This document shows, one piece after another, positions 29,974 to 41,681 of a DNA stretch of 64,000 nucleotides (positions are counted from its first letter, which is position 1; every line of letters begins with the position of its first letter). Location: the NCBI RefSeq assembly GCF_000341285.1, contig NW_005178414.1:1-64000 (forward strand), given 5' to 3'. The stretch is from Galdieria sulphuraria. Lineage: Eukaryota > Rhodophyta > Bangiophyceae > Galdieriales > Galdieriaceae. Under the pieces are notes generated by a model, which saw only the letters and a program-made list of their open reading frames with translations, ran no database searches and was not told the DNA's origin. The translations under genes were made by a program, and so were the position numbers.

Positions 29974-31540
29974 TTAAGAAAGAGGAGGATAAGAACGTTG
30001 CACTATACCAACAAGTCCTTTACCACTATACTGGAGATAATGGCTTGAATAATCACAAGGAGGAATAAATATGATTCTTCGTTCTCCTTCCAAGGCAAGA
30101 CCAGCTCTAATGAGTTTGACAATAATTAGCTTCCAAACAAAACAATACCCTACTGCACACTTACCTATTCCGATGAAGAAGATATTCAATAAATGCAAAA
30201 TAACCTTCTTCATCTTCTCGAGTTTCAGGTTCAAAATAGAAACGTGCTGCATCAGGTAACACAAACGTTTCCAAATGAGATATATTGAATCGTCGTTCCA
30301 CAATCAAAGTCTGTCCAAGACCATAAGGAATCAAGGGATTGCCTCCGAATTGATGTGCACGCAAATTGCAGATAAACCTACCAGTCTTCTGAAGACGGCA
30401 ACAATAATACGGCATCTGATTCAAACGAGGGAAAAGCAACATCCATCTTCTGCTATAATTCTCCTCCAAAGGCATGTCGCCAGTCACCAAGGCCCAAGCA
30501 CTCTCATCCCATTCAAGTGAACGCCAACGACTCAAACATTGCTCTTTCCAAAGACTTTCATCGCTACAAAACTCGTACCACTTCTTGCACACACGACGAG
30601 CCCTTCCAAGATCATCCGCTTCGAGAAAACGAAGAATAAGTCTAACGATATCATCAGGTAAAAAGGAGAAAGGTTGTAAACATAAAAAACTCGAACAAGT
30701 GGAGTCCCAATGCTTCTTTAAACACACACAGCTGTCACTTTCTGTACAAACAGAACCACTTTCACGCAATTGACTTTGATTCTGACGAGCATAAGAAGAA
30801 GATACAACTAATAACGTTCTCAGACGATCTCTAATAAAACTACAAGAGCCAGTTGCTAATGAAGGCTTCGAATCCACACATGCAACGATCCCTTGCAATT
30901 CTGATAAAATAAAAGACACAGAATCGGGTGACTCTACAAACTGGGTTTCATCCAACTCTTGAAAACTTTCATCTTCCCTATCTTCACAAAGCTCCCGTTG
31001 ATGTAAAAAGCGGTCAAGGGATAACTGTTCAGAATACGGATGACTTAATCTTTGGGCTTGATATGAAAGGTCACAGCTTTCTAAATCCATCTTCTCTCTT
31101 GAAGTGCAATCTACGTCATTCACTAGGAATTCAATGAGTAAAGAAGTTTAGGATATTTAAAAAAACCTACCGTCGATAGGTGAGTGTTCGACTACGCCAC
31201 TTTGTGAAATGTTTCCAAGGGTCAAGGGGGGGTATTGTGAACTCGTCGCACAATCTCTCACTCTCCTTTCCGGCGCTGTAAGTCCTTCTTCATCCAAATT
31301 ACTCTCACAACACTCGTTCAAACAAGGCTGAGCTTCTTGTAACTGTTCTAGTGTCGACACTTGATTTTCAGGTATGCGTCGAAAATGGCGAAAGAATAGA
31401 GGACGTTGCGGCACACGTCTGGAGCTTTGCCTTCGGTGTGGAAAACAAACTCTAGGGAAAATAGCTTCCAAAGCTACTCTATCAGCACAACCTCTCAACG
31501 GAGTACCCTCCCCGTAGGAGGTGTTCTGCTCCTTCTGCAT
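29974..31540 (-). CDS. F-box protein
   Basis: Three exons, about 487 residues. The first exon (31540 to about 31171) is proline- and arginine-rich and ends SPID. A 47-nt intron leads to VNDVDCTSREK. The F-box lies in the second exon at FSFLPDDIVRLILRFLEADD and LGRARRVCKKWYEF, followed by SLWKEQCLSRW. Beyond it are LQKTGRFICNLRAHQFGGNP and LPDAARFYFEPETREDEEG. A 58-nt intron joins HRNR to AGLALEGERRIIF, and the protein ends RSYPPLS. F-box proteins recruit substrates to SCF ubiquitin ligases via Skp1. No WD40 or LRR region follows, so the target-binding part is of the generic type. The region after the F-box resembles the unnamed C-terminal domain of some plant F-box proteins. Confidence 0.8.
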
Positions 31541-32649
31541 GAAAAATCCCCTCTAGCGGCTTAATTTCTCGAAACGACTACTCTACTTGGACAACTCACT
31601 CGGCCTCAATGAGGGTCCCTCGAAATCTAAAAGTTTTACATGAAATCAGCACAGGTCATTTGTATTAGTTTCGTAAAGGAAACTGACCTAAATCATTTTT
31701 CAAAGTTCTGCTTTAAACCATTCAAAACGGTTCTCAAATAAACAGGGATAAATGAAGATTGCTTGGAATTTAAAAATATGTTTCAAAAACAAATCAATAA
31801 AACTGTAAACAAACTCGAACTTTTTATCACGAAGACTACAATAGGTTCAGTGGTTCTCTCAAAAAAAAGATTGAAGTAGAGAAAAAAACAGCACTTTACA
31901 CAATACCTTATAAAGCTGTTTCCCTTCTTTTGGGGTTGCTTTAGCATCTTAACGCAAAAACAAAAACAGACAAAAAATAATTTGCAATATCTCTTTAAAT
32001 ATTGCATTCAACTTGGTAAAAAGCGTTTTCAAGATCGCAAGATAGCAAATGAGTTTGAAGTGAAATATCTCGTGTTTCTCAATAAAGAAAACTAGAAGAC
32101 TGTCCGGACAGACAAGCACATCGTAAATAAAAAATAAATTAGAAAACAAGGTCAAAAAGAAAATGAAAAGAGACTTTAAAAATTCCGAAAAAAAATTAAT
32201 TGCATAAAGAAATACTGAGCAGTTCAATTTTGAAACACATAGTTTCGATATTGCGATTTCATACCTAGTCGATGTTCGTAATTGGACATTTTCTTTGTTG
32301 AAAAATCATAAAAATCCTTCAATTAGTTAATTTTCCGAGCTCGGAACAAATAAACTTTTAATTAATTCTTTTGATATTGAATAAGAAAGGTATTTCTTTA
32401 GAAATGGTATCTGAAATTATCGAAAATTATTCATTATCTTTAATTTGTATTGAAAAATACATGACTTCTTTAAATAGGTTTTGAGTAGCATGAAATTTTT
32501 GCCTCTTAACTTATTTTTCTCTTGAAAAATAAATGCTTCTTGTAGCTTCTTAATTTATGACAACTTTTAACGTAGTTCAATCTTTAGACTGATGATTTCA
32601 GTGTTTTGCGACAAATTTATATTTTAGCATATAATTTTTCCTGCCCAGA
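31541..32649. other. AT-rich gene desert of 1.1 kb
   Basis: The longest stretch without a gene that I can support. From about 31680 to 32600 it is visibly richer in A and T than the rest, with runs such as TTTAATTAATTC and AAAAAAAAG. Minus-strand frames here (about 31783-32227) encode only phenylalanine- and leucine-rich low-complexity peptides, a usual consequence of T-rich sequence. I see no repeat unit, no inverted repeat of note and no RNA gene. It precedes the BPOZ-like gene and follows the F-box gene's promoter. Confidence 0.5.
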
Positions 32650-34481
32650 ATGTCTGGTGTAATGGTTTCTTCAGACATTGCTCCAGATGATCTTGAGTTT
32701 CGAAAACTTTTGGAGTTTGATGTTGATGACTTTTGGGAGAACCAAGAAACAGAAAGTGAACGCAGCTCGTTAGACGAGAACGAATACGATGAAGAAACTT
32801 CGATATATACATATGCGTCACTTCAAGCACTGTTAAGGAAGCAGGGCTTGGTACCTTCAGATGTTGATACTGTCAATTGGACTGTGAAGGGTCAAACCAT
32901 TTTCCAACTTTGTAGAATTGGTGACATTGAAAGTGTTCAAGCACTTGTTCAAAAAGGTGTTGAACTCAACGTGAGGGATGCTTGGGATGCCACGCCTCTT
33001 TATTATAGTTGCCTCTGTGGTCACGTTGGTAAGCTTTAAACGACTTTTGTATTTTAAATTATTATATTCTGTTATGAGGTTTGGTTCGCTATTTGTTGGA
33101 GCAAGGTGCCGTCTGTGACGTGGACACTTTTGATGGAGAACGTTGTTATTATGCGGCACTGAACAAAGACATTCGAGATACTTTGCTAGCTTTTCGAGGA
33201 CAGGTCAGCACAATTGGCTTCCTTTATTTTCGATGAGGAGACACGTAATTTTTTTAGGTTTTACCACGTGGTGAAGATCAATTCTCTGGATATTTGAGAA
33301 GAGTTTTTGAGAGTCTTCAACAATGGGGAGAAGACAGTGATGCTGATATTTATTTTGAAATATTTGGCAACCAGGTGTATGCTCATCGCATTGTTTTAGC
33401 CACAAGGTGTCCCTATTTTGAAGAACTTATTCAAAAACGTTGGAGGTTTAAACGTCGCATAAAATTGAAGCATCCTTTGTTGAGTTTTCGTGCATTCTAT
33501 GCTCTTGTAAAATACCTGTATACTGCATCTTTGGATCTTTCGGAGGAAGATACTTCAGCATTTTTAGCTTTATGTCGACAATGTCGTTTAGAAGGACTCC
33601 AAAAAGCTATTCTAAGAGAGTTGAATATTGCTGAAGCTAAAAGAGAAATGAAACATCGTGTTTTAGCGAAAATTACAGCTGGTGGTGGAGACAGTCTTCG
33701 CATTCTTATTTACGGAAACAAACATTTGAACAGTTTGCATGAAGATTTTTCTAAACTTGGTTTGAAGCTGTTAGATGTATCCAAAGAGTTTTCCGAGTTT
33801 GATGGAGATATGGAAAGTTGTTTGGAATGGTTTCATGCTTGTCCAGGGAATCTCTATGCTGATGTAATATTAAAAGTACAGCAACGATTTTTATTTTGTC
33901 ATCGATTTGTGTTGATGAGAAGTGAATACTTTAAAGGCTTACAGAGTTTTCGGAAAGATTATAATACAGATATGAGTAGTTATGAGGCTTGGACTTTGGA
34001 TGAGTTGGATCCATTTATACTTTCTCATGTTTTATATTATTTGTATTGTGAACGGTTGTTCATAGGGAATGAATTGTCGACACAAATGGTTGTTGATATT
34101 TTAGATGCTGGAGAAATGTTACTAGTACCAGGAATCAAAGAGAGTTGTGCATCTTTATTAATACAAAATTTGTCATGTGAGAATGCCGTCAGTTTATTGG
34201 AAATAGCAGAGACTTTTTCTTTGAGTTCTCTGCGGGCTGCCTGTTGCCTTATTATAGCAGCAGATTTTTGGGATCTTGTTCGGCCAAGTAAAGAAGGGGA
34301 TGAGTTTACCGATCTATTATCTCGTCTTGAACCCTATGCAGCTCGCTCCATTGTAGAAGATGTTCGTGAGTCAGCAGTAGCGCTTGGCGGTTCAGAAGAC
34401 CGAACATTCGATGAGAGAGAAGAGTTGGGAGAGCGATTGGATGCGGTTTTCGAATTGTTGGGCTTTACGGATTTGGCATAA
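32650..34481 (+). CDS. Ankyrin and double BTB/POZ protein (ABTB1/BPOZ-like)
   Basis: Three exons, about 570 residues; introns fall near 33028-33080 and 33205-33257. After an acidic leader come ankyrin-like repeats (GQTIFQLCRIGDIESVQALV; DATPLYYSCLCGHV; VRYLLEQGAVCDVDTFDGER). The first BTB domain is at DADIYFEIFGNQVYAHRIVL with the loop ATRCPYFEELIQ, and the second at YADVILKVQQRFLFCHRFVL with MRSEYFKGL. A BACK-like helical region follows (LLIQNLSCENAVSLLEIAET). This order of ankyrin, BTB, BTB matches ABTB1/BPOZ. The mammalian protein acts with Cul3 and binds eEF1A; the role in algae is not known. Confidence 0.8.
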
Positions 34482-34539
34482 TGGATTTCTACGTAATGAA
34501 CTGTGTTTGATAATAAAATTAACACAACTATTATATAGT

Positions 34540-35019
34540 ATGGCTGTACCTAGAAGACGCAATACCAGCAGTCAGGTCAAAGTAGCTTTGCTCGTATGCA
34601 CAGTTACTTTTTTTGCGATGGGTATCTTTGCCTATATTTGTTTTCGTGGGTTGGAGTTGTGGTTCAGTACCACTATGAGCTTTCAAAATACGCAAGTTTA
34701 TTTGTTATCGGATGACAACTTTGATAAATTTTTGGACAACGCAGAAAGGGATGTACTGATAACTTTCTATGCGCCGTGGTGCCCATACTGTAGAGGATTG
34801 AAGCCGGAACTAATAAAGTTTGCTGAACAGGAAAGGTCGAGAGTATTTTGTGCAGCAGTAGATGTCACTCAAAGTGAATCTTTGGCTTCGAGGTACCATA
34901 TTGAATCTTTGCCAACTATCATGTGGTTCCATAGAGATGATAAAGAGCACCCTGTAATATTTGAAAAGAAAAGAAGAGATATAACTGGCTTAGTTGCCTT
35001 TATGAAGGAGAATATGTAA
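34540..35019 (+). CDS. Membrane-anchored thioredoxin-domain protein, CPYC active site
   Basis: An intronless gene for 159 residues. Start at [12 protein letters not shown], directly followed by a hydrophobic helix ([20 protein letters not shown]) that should act as signal anchor. The thioredoxin fold follows: [38 protein letters not shown], and [12 protein letters not shown] with the cis-proline. The redox pair is C-P-Y-C, as in glutaredoxins, and not the C-G-H-C of PDI or C-G-P-C of thioredoxin. The domain faces the ER lumen or another exoplasmic space if the helix is an anchor. It resembles TMX-type proteins in layout. Confidence 0.75.
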   Translation: MAVPRRRNTSSQVKVALLVCTVTFFAMGIFAYICFRGLELWFSTTMSFQNTQVYLLSDDNFDKFLDNAERDVLITFYAPWCPYCRGLKPELIKFAEQERSRVFCAAVDVTQSESLASRYHIESLPTIMWFHRDDKEHPVIFEKKRRDITGLVAFMKENM

Positions 35020-35062
35020 CAGTGGGTTCAAAAGAAATGTGGAGATTTTATTTTCCAGGAGA

Positions 35063-36549
35063 ATGCACAAATCCAACCATCTTATGCTGTTTAGTTATTC
35101 ACTTTTGTCTTTTCAAAACTCTTATGCTTTGTGTAAAAAGTGCAACAAGGTTATAAAAGGTAATTTACGTGTATTTTTGAGTAGACAAAAGAAGAAGGAG
35201 TCTTTCAGAGCGGTGTTTTTGGCAGCTAATACCAAAGACTTGTCTCCCGTAGCTCCGGTGCAGACCCAAGCTTGGAGTGAAAGTGAAACTACTAAAGTAC
35301 ACAAGAAAATTGTCCTTTTAGGCTCTACTGGTTCTATTGGAACACAAACTTTGGAAATTGTGGATGCTTGTTCAGAAAATTTCCAAGTGGTGGGTCTGGC
35401 TTGTGGAGGCTCACGTTTGGATCAGTTTGTGTCTCAGATTCGTAAATATCGGCCGAAGATTGTTGCAGTATTTGATACTACCCAATTACAAAGGCTGCAT
35501 ACTTTGTTAAAGGACTTGGACTATGATTGTCAAATAGGTGGTGGTGAACAAGGCTTGGTTGATTGTGCTTGCTTCCCAGAAAGTGACTTGGTTGTGACTG
35601 GAATTGTGGGTTGTGCTGGTCTTATTCCAACAGTGGCTGCCATAAAAGCAGGAAAGGACATTTGTTTGGCAAATAAAGAGACTTTGATAGCTGGAGGTCC
35701 TGTAATTGCTCCTTTGGTGGAAAAACACCGAGTCAATGTCTTACCTGCAGATTCGGAGCACTCTGCAATTTTCCAATGCTTGCAAGGAGTACCAAGTGGT
35801 GCCCTATCCAAGATCATTTTGACTGCATCAGGTGGAGGTGAGCTAAGAAGAATTGATCATTCGACATGTTTTGAACTGTTTCTTTAGCATTTCGAGACAC
35901 ACCATTAGAAGACTTACATTACGTTACTCTAAACGATGCTTTGAAACATCCCAATTGGACTATGGGAGCTAAGATAACTATCGATTCCGCCACTTTAATG
36001 AACAAAGGATTAGAAGTTATTGAAGCGCATTTCCTATTCGGTACAGCATACGACAATATTCAAGTAGTCATTCACCCTCAAAGTATTGTTCATTCGATGA
36101 TAGAGTTATGTGATACTTCTGTAATTGCACAAATGGGATGGCCGGATATGCGTCTTCCTTTATTATATGCGATGAGCTGGCCACATCGTCTCTTTCTGCC
36201 TTACTCTTCTCTTGACTTGGTTAAAGTAGGCACACTCTCTTTTAAGGAACCTGACAGAAACAAATATCCTTGTCTAGATTTGGCTTATGAAGCAGGGAAG
36301 AGAGGTGGAACAATGCCTGCAGTATTGAATGCTGCAAATGAAGAAGCTGTCTTCAGATTTAGAAACAATGAAATCAGTTATCTTGAAATAGCAAAAGTTA
36401 TTGAACATACAATGAGTCATCATGAGACTGGACTATTCGTTGAGCGTCCCTCATTGGACGATATATTATACGCAGATCAATGGGCACGCAAAACTGCTCG
36501 AGACTTTTCTCCAAAGCTTCATTTCATGAAACATTCCGCCGTTGCTTAA
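35063..36549 (+). CDS. DXR: 1-deoxy-D-xylulose 5-phosphate reductoisomerase
   Basis: The second, committed step of the plastid MEP pathway to isoprenoid precursors: DXP to MEP with NADPH. Two exons with a 51-nt intron near 35838-35888, about 478 residues. The first 80 residues are a plastid-targeting region rich in serine and basic residues. The NADPH loop is [19 protein letters not shown]; other signatures are [60 protein letters not shown], and [14 protein letters not shown]. The C-terminal part has [15 protein letters not shown]. All family catalytic regions are present. It starts 43 bp downstream of the thioredoxin gene on the same strand. Confidence 0.97.
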
Positions 36550-36601
36550 TATGGATAATTTTTTTTTCAAAATGATATTGTTTTGTATATTTTTATATGA
36601 G

Positions 36602-37615
36602 TTATTCGTTGTTGTCTTGGTCTAATTCTCTTAAGCACTCCATTATTCGCTCTTGCAACATACTAAGCTTCAATTTGGCTTCTTCCTTACTGGTCCCACT
36701 TATTTTATGCAAAGTTTGAGGAGTAGACAAGTCAATCTTGGCTCCACTTCGTAACTGGATTTGTAGTGGAATATCTAGTTCGGAATAGGTCTCCAGTCCG
36801 TCACTTACTCGATTCGTTGTAGTTTGTGCAGGCGTCATATGTGATGCTCTCATTTCTTGCAAAAGTTTCGAAATGCTCTTATGCTCAGGTTCTGATTCTT
36901 TGGTTCCTTTTTGTTCACTTTGTAAGTTCTTTTTCCCTTTTGTTTGGATATTTCTGGGAGTTGCATTTTGTAGTCGCTGCTTTGTCTCTTCATTGACCCT
37001 TTCAGTTTCGGTTGTTACTATATTTGCTACTAACTTTCTCCTCCTTCTCATCACGGCAGATGCTGGTGTAGATGCCCATATATTTATATCGTCTGTTTCA
37101 TGTCGATCTGTTGTAAGTGACTGTACAGAAGGCCTTGTAGCAGTTGGAGGAAGGGGAGGCTTTCTTCTTTTATTTTCAGTATCTTTGATTGAGGATTCAG
37201 GTTCATTCTTGGTTTTTCTCTTTTTCACTCCGCTTCTTAGCTGTCTTTTAATACCCGTTTTGATTTCTGTCATTAGGAATGTCGATACATCTTCTCGATA
37301 TTGTTGACGAAAGTCCGCCAGTGACATCTCACGGACTTTCTTAGGTATCTTCACGAGTTGAACAGCCATACAATTCTGTAGAGTCACTGCGTGTGCTTCT
37401 GCCAACTCTTGCAACCCGCGTATCTTTGCTTGAAATTCCAACTCGAATTCGTCGAGGATTGAGTTGATTTTATTTCGAAACTCTTCCTTCTTATCTATTT
37501 GAGTCTCTGGAGGCAAGTTTTCTTTACTGGTAGATAAATTTGTTTGTTGTGCGTCTACATTGGAAGAATCATTCGACGTGCTTTTGCTATTTGTCTGTCT
37601 CTTCCGTCCCACCAT
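36602..37615 (-). CDS. Borealin-like chromosomal passenger protein
   Basis: An intronless gene for 337 residues. Residues 45-110 follow the Borealin N-terminal helical region: FRNKINSILDEFELEFQAKI, then AVQLVKIPKKVREMSLADFR. The middle is charged and disordered (lysine-, arginine- and proline-rich; TATRPSVQSL). The C-terminal 60 residues read ELDIPLQIQLRSGAKIDL and end LQERIMECLRELDQDNNE, like the C-terminal domain of plant and animal Borealins. Borealin joins INCENP and Survivin and guides Aurora kinase to centromeres and the spindle midzone. The similarity is weak and rests on two short regions. Confidence 0.5.
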   Translation of the reverse strand: MVGRKRQTNSKSTSNDSSNVDAQQTNLSTSKENLPPETQIDKKEEFRNKINSILDEFELEFQAKIRGLQELAEAHAVTLQNCMAVQLVKIPKKVREMSLADFRQQYREDVSTFLMTEIKTGIKRQLRSGVKKRKTKNEPESSIKDTENKRRKPPLPPTATRPSVQSLTTDRHETDDINIWASTPASAVMRRRRKLVANIVTTETERVNEETKQRLQNATPRNIQTKGKKNLQSEQKGTKESEPEHKSISKLLQEMRASHMTPAQTTTNRVSDGLETYSELDIPLQIQLRSGAKIDLSTPQTLHKISGTSKEEAKLKLSMLQERIMECLRELDQDNNE

Positions 37616-38848
<1,233 letters not shown>

Positions 38849-38981
38849 AAAAGACAATTTTTTAGTTTATAACTTTTCCTTCAACACTGTATATTCGCAA
38901 AAGTAGGAAAGAAGCACTCGTTGAAATATTCCAATTACCCCGACTATTTCATATGAACCGATCACTTTTCATCAACCCAAG

Positions 38982-40292
38982 TCACCTCATTTCATTTCTT
39001 TCATCCTCTAACAAGGACTTCATCAAATGAATCAAGTTACTTAACCCAAACAAATAACCATCATTCTGCTGCTCTTCAACACAACGTTGTGTATGTGCAA
39101 AATCAATCATTCGCACATCCGAAATAGGACAGGTAGCCATCTCATCACCTTCATATACAAATAGTAAGGAGGAGGAATAAAAATTAAAATAATGTTGGTT
39201 CTCCAAATGTTGATAAAGCCATTGAAGCTTTGAAAGAAACTGTTCAATGATATCAACTCGCAAAAGTACTCCATTATGAAAAAATTCAAAAAGTTCATTC
39301 TTCAACTCATGAGACTTCAACTGACGGCCGTAGTATTTGTCATGAAATAAAAAAGTATGCGATGGCAGTTTATACACTTGCATGCCTGTAAAACGAATTC
39401 CAGTAGAAGATGAGGTCGTTTTTGTTGCTTTTTCTATATGTGCTTTCTTCTTTTCTTCAGTAGCATCATCATCGTAATGTCTTGTACCCATCTTACAGTC
39501 CAAAACACAGGGCTTCTTCAAATGACAAGTGAGGTCTTCAAGAATAATAAACGACTTGACTTCGTCTTCCTTTTGTAGCTCTTTCAATAAACAAGCTCTC
39601 GCCCAAGGATTGGTGTCCATGACCAGCTCTCCTACTTGGTCTTTCCAAATATTTCTCTCACTATCTTTCCTGTCTATGTGTAGAACCGTATTCACAGGCA
39701 CCGAAGAGGTCTGTGAAAAGGGCGTCACTTGGTTTTCCAGTATTCTCTTTGCCTTTGCTTGGGTCTTACGTTGACCAAAATACTTGGGAGTTACTGTACG
39801 AAGCCATTCAAGCTCTGAAGGCAAGTTGTCACTATAAATGAAGTTATAAAAGTCTATTTCCTTCTTTGCAGCAGGTTTCAAAACACGGCCTCTTTCAAAA
39901 CTCGAGAGTGCGCCATGGCCACCTACTTGGTGAGGATAAGGAATGCCTTGAGAAAAAGCTTCCTCGCTACTTGTTCCAGAGTAGTTATCTTCGGCTTCTT
40001 CCACTCTTTCCAACTCTGGTGAATTAGGTTTGTCATTTTGGCAACCTTCCAAAATACGGGTCATAGGTCCTGTAGAAACCCTTTTCAATCCAGGTTTCGG
40101 TCCTTGTGTCGAAGAAGAAGGGGACGAAATAAATGCTTCTTCAGTAGTTGAAAGAAACGTTGCATCCGAATAAATGGTTTCGTTGGCAAAAAAGTGCTCC
40201 GAGGAACATAAAGTGGCTGGTGTTGTTTGGTGTTCTCGTTGTTGACTTAACTTGGCTAGTGCCTCCAAGCAGGTCGTACTTTTCTGGTCCAT
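38982..40292 (-). CDS. Inositol hexakisphosphate kinase
   Basis: An intronless gene for 436 residues of the IPK superfamily. The first 130 residues are a disordered, serine-rich leader. The domain begins GGHGALSSFERGRVLKPAAK, the N-lobe loop and catalytic lysine region. The family motif PxxxDxKxG is present as PCVLDCKMG, followed by RHYDDDATEEKKKAH, which fits IP6K/Kcs1 better than IPMK or IP3K. The C-lobe has FYSSSLLFVYEGDE with the S-L-L motif, VRMIDFAHT for metal binding, and NDGYLFGLSNLIHLMKSLL. It should make inositol pyrophosphates such as 5-InsP7, the ligands of SPX domains like the one at 0.7-1.2 kb. Confidence 0.9.
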   Translation of the reverse strand: MDQKSTTCLEALAKLSQQREHQTTPATLCSSEHFFANETIYSDATFLSTTEEAFISSPSSSTQGPKPGLKRVSTGPMTRILEGCQNDKPNSPELERVEEAEDNYSGTSSEEAFSQGIPYPHQVGGHGALSSFERGRVLKPAAKKEIDFYNFIYSDNLPSELEWLRTVTPKYFGQRKTQAKAKRILENQVTPFSQTSSVPVNTVLHIDRKDSERNIWKDQVGELVMDTNPWARACLLKELQKEDEVKSFIILEDLTCHLKKPCVLDCKMGTRHYDDDATEEKKKAHIEKATKTTSSSTGIRFTGMQVYKLPSHTFLFHDKYYGRQLKSHELKNELFEFFHNGVLLRVDIIEQFLSKLQWLYQHLENQHYFNFYSSSLLFVYEGDEMATCPISDVRMIDFAHTQRCVEEQQNDGYLFGLSNLIHLMKSLLEDERNEMR

Positions 40293-40533
40293 GACTCCAA
40301 AGTTTTACTTCACTATCTAAAAGAAAACGTCCTACTCTCCTGGTGCAATATTTTAAATATGTTACACATAACACACAACACTTTATTACGTGTTGTTTTC
40401 AAGAAGTTGTGGTTAGAGAAGCAGAACTACAAGAAGCTCTACGAATCCCAAAGCCAAAAAAAAAGAATGAAAGGAATCGTTTTCTTTTTTATTCTGCTCC
40501 ACAACAATGCCTTCGCATCTGTTGTTGAACCGA

Positions 40534-41192
40534 TTAGAATCTCATTTCATGAGGAAATTGTCCATAAGATAGTGAAAATCTAGAACATAGATAACTCTTC
40601 AAGAACGGTACTTCCTTCACTAAAGGAACAAGTTGAGAATCTAGACTTTGTTGAGCCTTGATAAAAGTTTCCGGAAGTTTTGTTTTCCCAGTATCTGTCA
40701 TTTCCTCTGTCTTTGGCTTTTTCTTATTCTTCTTGAACCAGTCATCATCTACGGCTGGGATCTCCACTGATTGAATATCAACCTTGGTCCTTGTTGCAAT
40801 AACATAACGTTGATTAACTCTACGCATAGGAACTCCATTCAATGAATATGGTCCTGTAACCAATAAAAGGCCACTTGCGAGCTGCTTTAAGAATATTACT
40901 CTCCTTCCTCGGAAGCGACCACTCAAAAGGATCAAAACCGTGCCAGGAGTAATGGAAGCACGTAATTTGGTAGGCTTCTGCACTTTTTTCCGATGGACTC
41001 GCTTTCTTGGTTCGTCGTCCGCAGGATACCATTTTCTCTTTGGTTTGGTTATCTTGTCAGACGTTCTCGCCGACTGCTCTTTGTCTTGTCCAACCTTTCC
41101 AAAAAGTTTAGCATTTGGTGATTGGTACAAGGAAGCTTGTTCACTACCTGTTCTTTCCCTTTCTGTTGAACTTCCCCACTTGTCGATGCCAT
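40534..41192 (-). CDS. RPL6: 60S ribosomal protein L6 (eL6)
   Basis: Two exons, 41148-41192 and 40534-41094, separated by a 53-nt intron with a CTAAAC branch site. They give 201 residues. Exon 1 is MASTSGEVQQKGKEQ; exon 2 begins VGQDKEQSARTSDKI and soon reaches RKWYPADDEPRKRVHRK. The conserved body is KLRASITPGTVLILLSGRF, GRRVIFLKQLASGLLLVTGP, GVPMRRVNQRYVIATRTK and the ending RFSLSYGQFPHEMRF. Reading through the intron gives a frame that looks open up to 41130 but has no ATG, so the spliced model is preferred. It converges with no close neighbour; the IP6K gene lies downstream on the same strand. Confidence 0.93.
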
Positions 41193-41247
41193 TGCAATAC
41201 GGTAAAAACTGCTTGAATCGGCGTCGACGACAAGTACTAATGAATGA

Positions 41248-41490
41248 TTAAAGCTGATAGGAAGCGGGGCCTGTGAGAAAGGAAAGGGAGAGAAGCCCAT
41301 TGGAGTTTTTTACATATCCAAGGAAAACAAAGGAAATATGTTTTTTATTGGTAAATAGGCTTTCTACAGCAATATCAAATCCGTTCACAAGCACAGCTTC
41401 CGAGTTTCGACCTTGTTTTACCAACTCAAGTCTGTACAAAAGAGAGTTTCTATTAGATTGGTTTATGGCTTTTTCATAAAGACTTTGCAT
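41248..41490 (-). CDS. Hypothetical 80-residue protein upstream of RPL6
   Basis: An ATG-initiated frame reading MQSLYEKAINQSNRNSLLYR, then VLVNGFDIAVESLFTNKKHI and ending GPASYQL. It lies on the RPL6 strand and stops 55 bp before the RPL6 start. The frame contains acceptor-like sequences (TTTGTACAG, TTTCTCACAG), so the real exon structure might differ. I recognise no family. It could be a small gene, an upstream reading frame of the RPL6 transcript, or a chance frame in its promoter. Confidence 0.25.
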   Translation of the reverse strand: MQSLYEKAINQSNRNSLLYRLELVKQGRNSEAVLVNGFDIAVESLFTNKKHISFVFLGYVKNSNGLLSLSFLTGPASYQL

Positions 41491-41681
41491 TTACTACTAG
41501 CTACTTAGTTCTCTCCTCGTTGTAGCAAACAACTTCAATAAGATTTCGGCCTGAGAAAAAGAGGCTTCTTATATTGCACAAATACCATGTGTCATTTTCA
41601 ACAATATATGCAATATTGGAAACAATCCTACCATCCTCATAATAAAGCAGTTGTTTTGAAAATCGATTGTTGAAATCGTTG

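Noticed and set aside
31783-32227. Two hydrophobic minus-strand frames
   Set aside because: Phenylalanine- and leucine-rich peptides follow from T-rich sequence. No ATG in good context, no splicing, no family.
41049-41300. A longer RPL6 N-terminus reading MGFSPFPFSQ...
   Set aside because: The ATG at 41192 gives MASTSGEV, of family-like length. The longer form runs into promoter sequence and adds residues unlike any eL6.
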